Source: Aurantiochytrium sp. KH105 (lineage: Eukaryota; Sar; Bigyra; Thraustochytrida; Thraustochytriidae). Taken from it: a DNA stretch of 64,000 bases. Below are positions 34,084-43,938 of this stretch, piece after piece (the first letter of the stretch is position 1; every line of letters starts with the position of its first letter). The translations under genes were made by a program, and so were the position numbers. The stretch covers positions 1-64,000 of the forward strand of contig BGKB01000182.1 in NCBI GenBank assembly GCA_003116975.1. Direction: 5' to 3'. The notes below the pieces were generated by a model that was not told the DNA's origin, made no database searches, and worked only from the letters and a program-made list of their open reading frames with translations.

Positions 34084-37000
34084 ATGGAGGCGGCGGCGAT
34101 GGAGGCGACGCGCGAGGAGGCGGCGGCGAGCGTGGCGCCGCCGCTGGTGCTGGTGATCAATGCGGAGGCCGCGACGGAGTTGGAGGAGGAGGTGGAGAAC
34201 AGCCCGGCCGCGCTGCGGCAATTGAGCGGCGAGGGCAAGGTGGACCTGCAGGCGTTGCCGCAGCTCCTGTGCGTGTGCTGGCTCGCGGACACGGACGAGG
34301 ATGGGCTCGAGGATGTGGCCGGACTGAAGAAGCTGTACAAGGAAGGCGGGTTTGAGGGTCTCGACCTCTTTGGAATCTGCCTGGGGATCATAGCTGACGC
34401 TACAAAGGGGACTATTATCCAGAGACTCTCAGATGTGGACAAAGCCTGTCTGTGCGCGGAGGAACCCGCAGACTTCACTGTCAAACTGTTGACGGGGCTG
34501 GCGGCAAAGCGATGGAACAAGGATGTCACGCCTCAAATGCTCAGATTTGGATTAAATGCCAGTGAATTCTTCAAGTGTCTCGAGGATTCCGCGAGCTTGG
34601 AAGAGGAGCTGCTGGGAGAGATCGGCGCTAGGGACCATGAGACTCGCATTATACTCATTTGCGACCCTGCGGACAAACCGAAAGAGGCGAAGTATGGTCG
34701 TGTTTTGAGCATTGTGGTGGCTCTTGGATCCGCGGATACTATGCTCGCACGCGATCTTCTCGAAGAAAGTACTAAAAGCCAAGAAAAGGAGGAAATTGAC
34801 AATGAGCTCGAAGGTGAAAGCGTGTTCGATGGCGAGGAGCAGCCTGTTCGAATTGTCTTCGTGGCCAAAGGCTCCAATGAGGTCCATGGACAGGAAGGTG
34901 AGCTCGAGCTGGTCATGCCAAGTCTACCCGAAGCGGAGACAGATCGCAGAGCTCTCGCAGAGGAGCTTCTCATAAAAGATTGCAATGCAGTTCACCAAAC
35001 GCGCAAGGATAGTGCCTGGGAGCAGGTTACCCGTGCGCTTGCGAGCTTTGGCATGAAAGTTTGTGATACAAAGGAAGCGCAGATCAAGTTGACCTACGAC
35101 GCCGAGCGTGACGGTGATCTCGCCGAGGAAGAGAAGCCAACAACTTTGTGCGTGGAGCTCTATGTGCCAGCGGAAGCCATTCGGCGCAGGGACATGCACA
35201 ACAAGCTGGCGGGACTTTCTCAGCCTGATGTGACCTTTCCAGAGCAGCGCATGATTGCCGAAAAACTCTTTGGTAAAGCCGCACGCGCGCTCTTTGGAAA
35301 TCAGGACATGAAGTTCGATTGGGTGGGTCGTTTTGACAAGGTTTCCTTCGTTGTGCTTACACCCAATTTCAACTCGCTGCAATCGCAGACCGCCGGTCGC
35401 GTGCGAGGTGCAATGCTTGATAATGGCCTTGTGCTCAAGCACACCAAGTATCCGAAAAAGTTAATGCAAGACCATTGCGACTGGATGATTCGTGAGGCGT
35501 CGAATCCGCGAACACTCCTCGTCATCGTCGCCGACGAATGTCACTTTGCCCCCACAAAGGATGGCGCTCATGACTGGCTCCTGAACAACGATATGCTTCA
35601 AAGCGACAATGTTCTGCGACTTCTAGTATCGGCGACTCCTCAGAATACACTTACGATCAACTCGCGCATCAAAGATGACAACATCGTATCGTGGTACACG
35701 GAAGCTTCCTTGTATCGTAGCATGGACTACTACGTGGAAACCTCAACGTGGGCAGTACCAAAAGGTGTAAGCCCATTGCAGCTCAAGTTTGAGGGCGAGA
35801 CCTTTTCCATTGATCCCCGCGTGATGACTGCCGACGGGAAAAGGTACTTTCGCTACCCGATGCATGAATACAAGGCATTTTGTGAGGTTCTCAACCTTCG
35901 TGTCAGCGAAACGCTTCCGGCTCATGCAACGCAAAGGCTGACAAAGAATGCAACATATTTCGCCTATGCCCGCGAGCGCATCGTGCTCAACATGCCTTGT
36001 GATGTGGAAATCCTACCAGAGAACTTTCAAACGGGCTCCGGGGTCCTGTACTGGCTTGGATTTGAGCGGGACAAGATCGATCTCGACAAGAAAAAGCCCA
36101 CTCGTGGAAAGCCAAAACAGTGTATCAGGCTTAATGCTACAAGCGTCCCGCTCTTTTGTGACACCGAGCGCAAAGAGGAGCACAACGATATTGTAGTGGA
36201 TTGTATGCCTCGAAGAAGGCAACGCGTGCTCAAGGACGCTGCTTTTGACACTGTCCGTGAGCTTATTGAAGACTCATATGGCAAACGCACGGCACGAAAG
36301 CGCAAGCAACAAGGAGTAAAGGTCTCACCCTCCACGCCGCTGTACGATGGGCACATCGTCTTGGCCGATTATCTTCTCTCGCTCACGTACCTTGCTATCT
36401 ACCGTGTTGACCGCAAAAAGTTGTGGGATCAATCCATTGAACGCGAGACTATCTTTAGGGACCTCGAGCTCCATGATATCGGTCAGCTTGTCCTCAATAC
36501 TTCTCTTCTCGTAGAGTTTGCAACTCACCTCGGATTCGCCAAAAGACTGGAAGATTCACCCGACAAGGCAAGTGAGGTTTGCATCAACAAGGGCCGTGGG
36601 GTTTGCGTCAACAAGGCATGTGAGCTTTGCATCAACAAGGCACGTGAGGTTTGCGTCTTCGGCATTGCGGGTGGTATTGAAGAGGCCTCTGTCCAACATC
36701 TCGTGGATATTCTCCTCGAGGCGACTCTACAAGGAGCCTGGAAAGAGCTGGCACTTGAAAAAGTCCAAAAAACACTGCGAGAGCGGCTGGGAAACGCTTG
36801 GGTCGACGAAATGAAGACTCTTCTGCCGTACAAAGAAAACGAGGCTTCACATCGCCATTGGCGTGTTGGTTGGCAGTATATCATCTCTGAAAAGCTCGCA
36901 CGCAATCGCGAAGACGACGCCCACGTGCAGGGGAATACGTCCGAAGCATGGTTCAACGAGACTGACCGTCTCTTGCACGATCTGCTCGACGTTCACCCGC

Positions 37001-40000
37001 GGTATCGCACCGGCCGTATGGCCGTCATCCGCGTCTACGAGACGGACGAGAACCTGTCCATCCAGGACTGTTTGCGATGCGCTTTAAAGAAGCTTGGGCT
37101 CACGCATGTCGAACACGGGGGCATTTTGAGCGTCGTGGCAGACGTCGGTGGGAGTGACGGAAAAAAAGCTGAAAGCGCAGCGAGAGGGAAAATGAAGAAG
37201 GCTCGGGCCGCAACGAGCCTCTTTCAGAGACTTGAATCGTGGTCGCTGACGCGCGACTTGCGGCACCCCACCAAACAAGCTCGTGCGCCTGGTGCGAGCG
37301 AAACGATTGTGGATCGTGTCAACCGTTCCTATGCGGAGTCGAAAGCCCGAGAAGAATTTGAAGCTCAGCAACAGAATCGGAAGCCAGTACCTGTTTCTGA
37401 AGAGACGGCCAAGTACGAGGACCTGGAAAATTTGCCCAGCATTGTGATCTTGTGCGAAAAAGGACGCATGGGTGACACATTTCCTCACTCGTTTCGTTTT
37501 TTGGACATCCGCTTGCGCTCCTCCGAGACATTTTCGACCTTTGTTCAGGAGTTTGGACGCGTGTGCAGATACCCGACCCTTGATGCTGACGAAGCGACGA
37601 TTGGACGCTTCAAGGTGACGAAGGTCGATGCTCAGGAAGCGGACACCGCTCTCGAGGAGGCGCTCACTCACTTTTTATCTAGTGATAGCGTAAGGCAATA
37701 CTTTGCAAAGGGTGGTAGCTTTGCGGTACTGGATCCGGGCAACGAGGTCCGCTTTCACGCCGACTCTGAGCAGCACTTTCGCTCAAAGTTTCGTCAGTCT
37801 GTTCAGCAGCAGTCAACTTCCCGACGATCTTCACTGGGCACTTGGACTGCGCAACGCTACGTGCACGTGCTTCCAACAGTGCTCATGAATGCGAAGCGCT
37901 ACAACGCGCAGCTTCAAAAGGCGGTGGAGCATAAGTACCGCGACGCTAGGGGTCTTCAACGAATCGACCAGTGCATTCCGGGCAACATCGACCTCTACAT
38001 GTGGACTCATCAACGCAGCCGTACGAGCAAGGCAGCCCATCCCAAAACCGTTCCTGGACGGACGAGCGAAGGGGCCGAGGTGGTCAACGTGGAAAACCCA
38101 CTGCATGACATTGCTGCCTACCGTAAGACGTATCCCAGTGGAAGCCAAGTGACCGGAGACCAAACGGCATACGTCAGCCGGCCTGCGCATTATGACTGTG
38201 ATCATGACGGTACAAAGGACCCTCGCCGTCTCTTGTTGATGGCGCAGTGCCAGCAAGGCAAAACGGGGACATACTTACATTTTATCCGCCTCTTGAAAGA
38301 GGCGATCGAAGTTGACTTTCCTGCGTCGCCATCAGCACTGGCGCCGGTAAAAGGACCAAGCTGGAGATGGCCATACTGGGCTGACCTCGCTGTTGCAAAA
38401 TGCCCGCCTTTGCGCAAAGTTTACGATAAGCCCCGCAAGAGTCACCAACACCCGGTCGTGCTCCAACAGCGGGTTCTTGCGCTCCTGGCGGCGTGCAGAG
38501 ATGCCGAAAGATGGCTCGAAAAATATACGCAGTATCTCTCTGCCGATGATGGAGAGGGAATCAAAAGCAAGGCTGGGATCGATTGCGTGCGAAGTCTACA
38601 AGAGAATCTGCAGGCCAACACGCCTCCCTTCAAAGGGTCTTACTGCGATGATGTGGAAACAGCAGCCAAGTGCATCAATTTCGATGGGCGCTTCGCGGGA
38701 AGCTGGAGAGACGACATTCAAGCACAGCTAAACGACAAAGAAAACCTTCAGAAGATGGAAGAGGCGCTTCCCGGAGGTCTCACCCTTACTTCGCCTAAAA
38801 GTGCACTGCTTCAGGCAATACTTGCACAGAGCCAAGAGGTCAAAGACGTCGCAAAGCGCGCGTTGACGATCCAGTCCGAAGTACAACTTCCACCTTTGAC
38901 ACGAGCCCAATTTGCTCAACGACATGCGACGTACGCGGCGGTAGCCGCGCGGAAGGTCTCCCCTCTCTTCGATAGACGCTACCGTGAAAAGCCGTACGTC
39001 ATCACGAATCTCCAGCTCGTTGGAGAAGACGTCAGTTTGTCCATTCCCTATGCTGGGTTCCAGGGCTTGACAGCCGACGCACATGCCAATCATGTACAGG
39101 GATTCATTTCCAATGGCATGAACGAGTCGCGGATGAGTTTGTTCGAAGTAAATTTGGAGGCTCGCAACATGAAAACCCTGGCCGACGCGAGCGCAGTTCG
39201 ATGGGTCTTTGTTCCCTCCTTTGATCGCGCTGGAGTTGCGCTGTTGGACTATGAACATGCCATTCCGCGCAACGACGACATTAAACCTACCGTTATCTGC
39301 ATTGTAGTTCGCAGTGGCCGACAATTTGAGGAATACGTTGCATCATATGGGTCCGCACATCTCGTCCTGAGTCTCCCATCTCGCTTGACGTTGCCAAGTC
39401 AGCTAGAAGAGATCGTAGCGCACCTGGAAAATGGCGCGTATGGCTTTGCACGGCTCTTCATCCAGCTCGTTGCGAACGATCTCGATCTGCCATGGGTTTG
39501 GATCCTTGATGACGATGTCGACGTCTGCTTTCAGCGAGACCTCGTGGACAGTGATGATGCTGATGCTGATAAAAGTCCTACAGCCTTGGCTCAACCAAGA
39601 ATGCCAAAACCCTGTACCTTTTCTGCAGTGATGAGGGGGGTTGAGGACATCGTGCATGGGGAAGACACCGCGTTTGCAGTCAACACAGAGAAGAAGCGCA
39701 TGGCAAACTGGCCACCAAGCGAGCCAGTTATTCGACGCGAGAGTTCTCCACCGATGGCCAACGAGGGAGCAAGTACCAAAGCAGAATGGACGGGTGGTTC
39801 AGACCAGTACGGGCTGATTGGAATTCGCCCTTTTCCTCGTGACGGTCAAATATCTGAGGACGAACTTCCATTTCGGGTTACTGGAATGGTGAGATCTTTC
39901 CTTTATCTCAACGTCGCACGCACGGTTCAGACTGGAGCTCTTTTCCCCGTGAAGCAGCACTGGGAGAACGTAGAAATTGGCCATTTGATCGACGAGGCGG

Positions 40001-41739
40001 GGCTTGTCTGCCTTCGAACAAATCGCTTTTTCCTCCACCAGAGAAACCTGCAGCCTGGCAGAAAGGTACCCGCGCGCAAATTTGTTACTTCGCTGCACTA
40101 TCCAAGTCTTAAAGCTGCGCTTGAGCATTTTAGAGACAAGCACGGCACCCTTTTGGCAACGCAAGCCGTCTCAAAGCTGGTGCCAGCGCATTTCTCCGCA
40201 GCTAACTGCTGGGCGAGTGAAACACGCAGCTGGATTGCTTCGCAAGAGGGCGGAACCCTCCATGTGTGCCTATTGGAAGCCTCGGATTGCATCAACTTCA
40301 ACACATTGGCTTTGTATGCACCCGAGAACGTTGGAAAGGTCCTTGTTGTTGTGCGTTCTAGTGACGAGAAGCACTTTGAAGAAATGAGTGCGCTGCAGGA
40401 TACGAGTTTCTTTCAGCTCAAAGATCGTCCCAAGTGCACGTTGCACCTTCACGAGGAGGTCAGATCCGAGGATGCACTTTCGGCGAGACTCCTGCTTCTC
40501 GACACTAGCGAGCTGCAGCCACTCCAACAACACGGGTCAACTACCAATACTGGTTGCGGCACGAACGTTTCCTCGCGGCTCAAGCCGCGGAGATCTTCGT
40601 CGTCTTTGGCTTCAATTTCGGGCAAAGGCAGAAGAATGCCATTGCATCGCTTGGAGTCGGACTCAAGCTTGAGATCGATTCAACCGGGAATTGTTGACAC
40701 CGATGTTCGATCCGGGCAAAGCTTGGAGAAACCGCGTCGCATCTCCGTCAGTAGCTTGTCCGACAAGTCGCCAGTGGCAGACTCATCAGCTCCCAGGCGC
40801 TCCCGCTCTCGGCTGAGTCCTCAAGACAAAGCATCAAGCACGTCGCCTGAGAGGAATGCGAGTCTCGCATCCAATACCTCGCTGTCTGCGGAGAAGTCGT
40901 CCCTACAGTCTTCCATAAACATGGTCGATTGTATGAGCAATTCGTCCCTTGGATCGCCGCCTGGCATGGATGTGGACTCTTTCGCTTCGCCGCAGGTCAT
41001 TCAACAGCGGTGTGGCAGCAAGAGAAGCTATGATTCCGCATTGAGCGAGAAACAGACCAAAAAAAGAAGGGCAAGTTCATCAAGCAAAGAGGACGAAAAT
41101 CAGACCAAGAAGAGGAGGGCAAGTTCGTTGAGCAAAGAAGACGGCAGCTGTGCTGCACAAGCTTCGATCGTGTCACACCGTGACGATAGTCCCACTTCTC
41201 ACTCCGATGTGATCCGCTCGACAACTTGCAGCGAAGTCCTTGAAAACGAAGACCCGCGCGAGCTATTCAAATGCAAAGATTTCCGCAAGAAACTATGCAG
41301 GTTTACTGAGCTTCGAAGCCACAGAAGGTCCGAGACTAATTTGGAGGACGACGAACCCGACTTGAGCTCCCTCGAAGACCGTCCCGAACCTGTATTTACG
41401 TGCCACCGCAAGATCAAGCGCAGTGAGAGGAAGAAAACGTTCTACTGCAAAAAGCACATCGAGCAAAATGCTCATCTCTGTGACACGGATTCCTGTGATC
41501 AACCACGTTATAAAGACCACACGTTTTGCAGTCGCTGTCTAGAGGATGAGCAGTGCAAGAGTCGAGACAAGAGGCGACAACCGTTGGCCTTTAAGAGGGA
41601 TTTTACTGTTGGCGAGGACGCCTATGATGGACCAGAGCAGCGCGAAAAGCTTATGGAGGACCTGAGAAAGTACAGCGAATACATTCCAGCCGGAGAATAC
41701 ATCATTTCCAATGATGGGCGTTCTCAGCTGGGCAACTAA
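34084..41739 (+). CDS. Giant B: permuted SF2 helicase plus altered glycosyltransferase
   Basis: About 2551 residues, starting at the Met before the conserved N-terminal domain. The helicase motifs are complete and permuted: DECH 484-487, SAT 516-518, EKGRMGDTFP, QEFGRVCR from 1155, then the P-loop CQQGKTG (Lys1393). The glycosyltransferase domain is the most diverged of the three: DDDVD at 1809-1813 replaces DDNVD, and the otherwise invariant WEDVEFNHL reads WENVEIGHL, with Asn1962 in place of Asp. The LRR-shared domain follows (begins LHVCLLEA). The tail carries a Cys/His-rich region shared with giant A but no copy of the C-terminal helical domain. A 24-bp repeat insert lies before a conserved helix (36574-36657). 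It has no divergent LRR partner of its own. It may be an inactive transferase with a retained ATPase. Confidence 0.74.
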   Translation: MEAAAMEATREEAAASVAPPLVLVINAEAATELEEEVENSPAALRQLSGEGKVDLQALPQLLCVCWLADTDEDGLEDVAGLKKLYKEGGFEGLDLFGICLGIIADATKGTIIQRLSDVDKACLCAEEPADFTVKLLTGLAAKRWNKDVTPQMLRFGLNASEFFKCLEDSASLEEELLGEIGARDHETRIILICDPADKPKEAKYGRVLSIVVALGSADTMLARDLLEESTKSQEKEEIDNELEGESVFDGEEQPVRIVFVAKGSNEVHGQEGELELVMPSLPEAETDRRALAEELLIKDCNAVHQTRKDSAWEQVTRALASFGMKVCDTKEAQIKLTYDAERDGDLAEEEKPTTLCVELYVPAEAIRRRDMHNKLAGLSQPDVTFPEQRMIAEKLFGKAARALFGNQDMKFDWVGRFDKVSFVVLTPNFNSLQSQTAGRVRGAMLDNGLVLKHTKYPKKLMQDHCDWMIREASNPRTLLVIVADECHFAPTKDGAHDWLLNNDMLQSDNVLRLLVSATPQNTLTINSRIKDDNIVSWYTEASLYRSMDYYVETSTWAVPKGVSPLQLKFEGETFSIDPRVMTADGKRYFRYPMHEYKAFCEVLNLRVSETLPAHATQRLTKNATYFAYARERIVLNMPCDVEILPENFQTGSGVLYWLGFERDKIDLDKKKPTRGKPKQCIRLNATSVPLFCDTERKEEHNDIVVDCMPRRRQRVLKDAAFDTVRELIEDSYGKRTARKRKQQGVKVSPSTPLYDGHIVLADYLLSLTYLAIYRVDRKKLWDQSIERETIFRDLELHDIGQLVLNTSLLVEFATHLGFAKRLEDSPDKASEVCINKGRGVCVNKACELCINKAREVCVFGIAGGIEEASVQHLVDILLEATLQGAWKELALEKVQKTLRERLGNAWVDEMKTLLPYKENEASHRHWRVGWQYIISEKLARNREDDAHVQGNTSEAWFNETDRLLHDLLDVHPRYRTGRMAVIRVYETDENLSIQDCLRCALKKLGLTHVEHGGILSVVADVGGSDGKKAESAARGKMKKARAATSLFQRLESWSLTRDLRHPTKQARAPGASETIVDRVNRSYAESKAREEFEAQQQNRKPVPVSEETAKYEDLENLPSIVILCEKGRMGDTFPHSFRFLDIRLRSSETFSTFVQEFGRVCRYPTLDADEATIGRFKVTKVDAQEADTALEEALTHFLSSDSVRQYFAKGGSFAVLDPGNEVRFHADSEQHFRSKFRQSVQQQSTSRRSSLGTWTAQRYVHVLPTVLMNAKRYNAQLQKAVEHKYRDARGLQRIDQCIPGNIDLYMWTHQRSRTSKAAHPKTVPGRTSEGAEVVNVENPLHDIAAYRKTYPSGSQVTGDQTAYVSRPAHYDCDHDGTKDPRRLLLMAQCQQGKTGTYLHFIRLLKEAIEVDFPASPSALAPVKGPSWRWPYWADLAVAKCPPLRKVYDKPRKSHQHPVVLQQRVLALLAACRDAERWLEKYTQYLSADDGEGIKSKAGIDCVRSLQENLQANTPPFKGSYCDDVETAAKCINFDGRFAGSWRDDIQAQLNDKENLQKMEEALPGGLTLTSPKSALLQAILAQSQEVKDVAKRALTIQSEVQLPPLTRAQFAQRHATYAAVAARKVSPLFDRRYREKPYVITNLQLVGEDVSLSIPYAGFQGLTADAHANHVQGFISNGMNESRMSLFEVNLEARNMKTLADASAVRWVFVPSFDRAGVALLDYEHAIPRNDDIKPTVICIVVRSGRQFEEYVASYGSAHLVLSLPSRLTLPSQLEEIVAHLENGAYGFARLFIQLVANDLDLPWVWILDDDVDVCFQRDLVDSDDADADKSPTALAQPRMPKPCTFSAVMRGVEDIVHGEDTAFAVNTEKKRMANWPPSEPVIRRESSPPMANEGASTKAEWTGGSDQYGLIGIRPFPRDGQISEDELPFRVTGMVRSFLYLNVARTVQTGALFPVKQHWENVEIGHLIDEAGLVCLRTNRFFLHQRNLQPGRKVPARKFVTSLHYPSLKAALEHFRDKHGTLLATQAVSKLVPAHFSAANCWASETRSWIASQEGGTLHVCLLEASDCINFNTLALYAPENVGKVLVVVRSSDEKHFEEMSALQDTSFFQLKDRPKCTLHLHEEVRSEDALSARLLLLDTSELQPLQQHGSTTNTGCGTNVSSRLKPRRSSSSLASISGKGRRMPLHRLESDSSLRSIQPGIVDTDVRSGQSLEKPRRISVSSLSDKSPVADSSAPRRSRSRLSPQDKASSTSPERNASLASNTSLSAEKSSLQSSINMVDCMSNSSLGSPPGMDVDSFASPQVIQQRCGSKRSYDSALSEKQTKKRRASSSSKEDENQTKKRRASSLSKEDGSCAAQASIVSHRDDSPTSHSDVIRSTTCSEVLENEDPRELFKCKDFRKKLCRFTELRSHRRSETNLEDDEPDLSSLEDRPEPVFTCHRKIKRSERKKTFYCKKHIEQNAHLCDTDSCDQPRYKDHTFCSRCLEDEQCKSRDKRRQPLAFKRDFTVGEDAYDGPEQREKLMEDLRKYSEYIPAGEYIISNDGRSQLGN
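36574..36657 (+). repeat. 24-bp coding repeat, 3.5 units, giant B only
   Basis: Units at 36574, 36598, 36622 and a partial at 36646 encode eight residues of the form VC(I/V)NKxxx. Giants A and C lack this insert at the equivalent place, just before the conserved ASVQ segment. Confidence 0.88.
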
Positions 41740-42034
41740 ACTGTATAGGACTGCTTTGTTCATGCAGTAAACAATGAATTGTATTACCCCGTTTAAGTGA
41801 ATGCTGAGGTCCAAAGTGCGTCTGTGCGTAGCAATTTGACAATTAGCATGGTTAGATCTTCCCAACATGCTCTTTAGCTTGTGCTTACAAGTGATGCAAG
41901 GCCAAAGAGTGTTCGTCATGACATACAAATTATCAGCATTCTTTCCAAGTGTTTGTTTGCTGCACTTCGATTATGTTCCGGCTCTCTCATGCTTTCGCAT
42001 CCATCATCAAATTCGCATTTTCCTCCGTTGACCG
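41740..42034. other. Convergent 3' spacer, giant B and LRR gene 2
   Basis: A short, relatively AT-rich spacer between two convergent stops. No gene was seen. Confidence 0.5.
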
Positions 42035-43483
42035 TCAGTTTTTCTTCTTTTTCGGTGATCTGCTTGGAGGGTCTGTTTCTGCCAAACGCTTGGATGTCGA
42101 TGGAGAAGGTGTGTCGTTCGCTGCTCCAAAACTAGGCGGAAAGGCGGTCAAGTCGGCACCGATGATAGGTGGCGCAATATTGGTTCGTAAAAGTAAAGCG
42201 CGCAGGGCTCGTTCAGGTGGCTCGTGGCAGAGAATTTCCTCCACGGAGAATCGACGGCGCGTTGCAAGCACATTCTTTCTGATGAGATCCTGATCTTCTT
42301 CTCGAAAAAGAATAAGGACATCTCCGCGCAGAAGGTGTTTGTCGACCTGAAATGCCCGGGAGGTGAGACCATCATCATTTGCGACCTCGACCACACAAAT
42401 GTGTAATGGGTTTCCCTGTGTAGCACTCAGTGTAGTGGCTTGCTCGAAAATGTCAGTGACGCTGGATGCCCATGGATCAGAGACCCAAGTTGGGACACGA
42501 TGGGAGAGTGGCTCTTCCACGGTAATCTGCTGACGTTCGAGACCTCTAATTACATCTGCCAGACTTTGGACTTCCCGAGGAGCGACAGGTTGAAGAACCA
42601 CGCTTGCATCTGTGTTCTCGACAAGAGTCACTTTTATCGAACAAAATTTCTCGAGCGCGGTTACCGCCTGTGCGAGATTGTTGAGCTTTGGGGCTGAAAA
42701 GGAGTTGTCGGTGAGGTCAATTTCGAGCTTTCTATGCAAACTTCCGCGTGGGGGCACACGGAACCCTCCAGTCTTTTTCTCGTAAAGTCTAGCAAAAGCT
42801 CCATCTGATGTCCAGGGATGATGTTGTGACCTGATGATTTTTGCGATAGCATCGAGAACATCGTCTGAGAGGTCGCAGCCCGCGAGTCGGAGCTGAGAAG
42901 GCCGGCTAATCATTGCTGTTTCAAAAAGTCCCGCTGCCCCGTCATTCGACAGCGATGTGTTGCTGCTGAGATCGATTGTTTCGAAGTCGCACTTGTGGCA
43001 CATCAGCTTCGAAAGTGCTTTTGCTCCGCGCACCCCAATATTATTGCCCGCCAGCCGCAAGTCTCTAAGAGTTTCGCACAGCCTTGTGTTTTCGATGATG
43101 ATGCGAGCAAGTCGCTCGGCGCCTTCGTCCCCAAGTCCCGTCTCGCTAAGATCGAGCCGCTCGAGGTTTCCCGCCGCGTAGAGGTTGCCCTCGAGCATCT
43201 CCAGGCCCTGGTCTCCAAGCGCGACGCTGCGCAGGTCGAGTCTCGTCGTGGCCGCGAGCGCCGAGTGCAAAATAGTCGCTGCCAGGCTCATGTTTTCCGC
43301 GAGGGAGGCCTCCGCGAAGTCCGTCGCGGGTTCCTCCGCGCGGCCGAGCGCAGCGCCATGGCTCTCCTCGCGACCCGCCGCCGCCGCCCCTGCCGCGCGA
43401 CCGCCGCTGCCGCCGCCGCGCAGGGCGCCGCTGCCGCTGCCGGCCCCGGCCCCGGCCTCGCTTCTGCTGCTGGAGCTGCCCAT
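42035..43483 (-). CDS. LRR protein 2 with giant-shared C-terminal domain
   Basis: 482 residues if translation starts at 43483; the frame is open to a Met at 43711, which would give 558. The inner start is preferred because it begins MGSSSSRS, a good N-myristoylation context (Gly2, Ser6), and the extra 76 residues look like 5' UTR. A Gly/Ala-rich segment is followed by ribonuclease-inhibitor-type LRRs (LERLDLSETGLGDEGA, LRDLRLAGNNIGVRGA). The shared domain (about 357-440) begins LHICVVEV, contains DVLILFREEDQ and ends LLLRTNIAPPII. The C-terminus is RSPKKKKN, a possible nuclear signal. It is a paralogue of LRR protein 1 but lacks its long basic tail. It lies head-to-head with giant C, 455 bp between starts. 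Confidence 0.78.
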   Translation of the reverse strand: MGSSSSRSEAGAGAGSGSGALRGGGSGGRAAGAAAAGREESHGAALGRAEEPATDFAEASLAENMSLAATILHSALAATTRLDLRSVALGDQGLEMLEGNLYAAGNLERLDLSETGLGDEGAERLARIIIENTRLCETLRDLRLAGNNIGVRGAKALSKLMCHKCDFETIDLSSNTSLSNDGAAGLFETAMISRPSQLRLAGCDLSDDVLDAIAKIIRSQHHPWTSDGAFARLYEKKTGGFRVPPRGSLHRKLEIDLTDNSFSAPKLNNLAQAVTALEKFCSIKVTLVENTDASVVLQPVAPREVQSLADVIRGLERQQITVEEPLSHRVPTWVSDPWASSVTDIFEQATTLSATQGNPLHICVVEVANDDGLTSRAFQVDKHLLRGDVLILFREEDQDLIRKNVLATRRRFSVEEILCHEPPERALRALLLRTNIAPPIIGADLTAFPPSFGAANDTPSPSTSKRLAETDPPSRSPKKKKN

Positions 43484-43938
43484 TTCGGAGACTGCCCCGC
43501 TCGCATCCTCGCATACTCGTGCTCGTGCACGCGCTCCGCGGTGGGCGAAAATCTTCGCTAACTGTGGCCAATTTTGTGCTGGAGAAGGTATGCGGTGTGG
43601 GGAGAGGGGGCGGCTCGGTCGCGGACCACCAGCACGGTTGCGCCCCGCAGTTAGCTTGTGTGTCCAAGCAGCCTGAGACCTGCTTCGGGGCAAAGTGCTG
43701 TAGACGCCCACTTTCTTACACCGCTAAAACGTTAGTTGGGATTCGCCCTCACGGAGCAGCCTCCGCAGCACGCACCAGTAGAGAACTGTCGTGCATGACG
43801 TGGAGGAGCTGTGCACCGCGCGCGAGCTGCAGCTGCACCTGCTCGGAGGTACACGAGTAGAGCAGGATGGGAATGATTAGATGATCGAGAGGAGGCAGGC
43901 GTACGACGTCGAAGCAAAAGCCAAAGGCGGAGACGGCC
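43484..43938. promoter_or_regulatory. Divergent promoter region, LRR2 / giant C
   Basis: This is the shared 5' region of the second head-to-head pair. It contains TGACGTGG at 43796-43803, a bZIP-type TGACGT half-site 136 bp before the giant C start. The giant A element sits 159 bp before its start. The left part (to 43711) could be coding if the longer LRR2 start is used. Confidence 0.4.
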
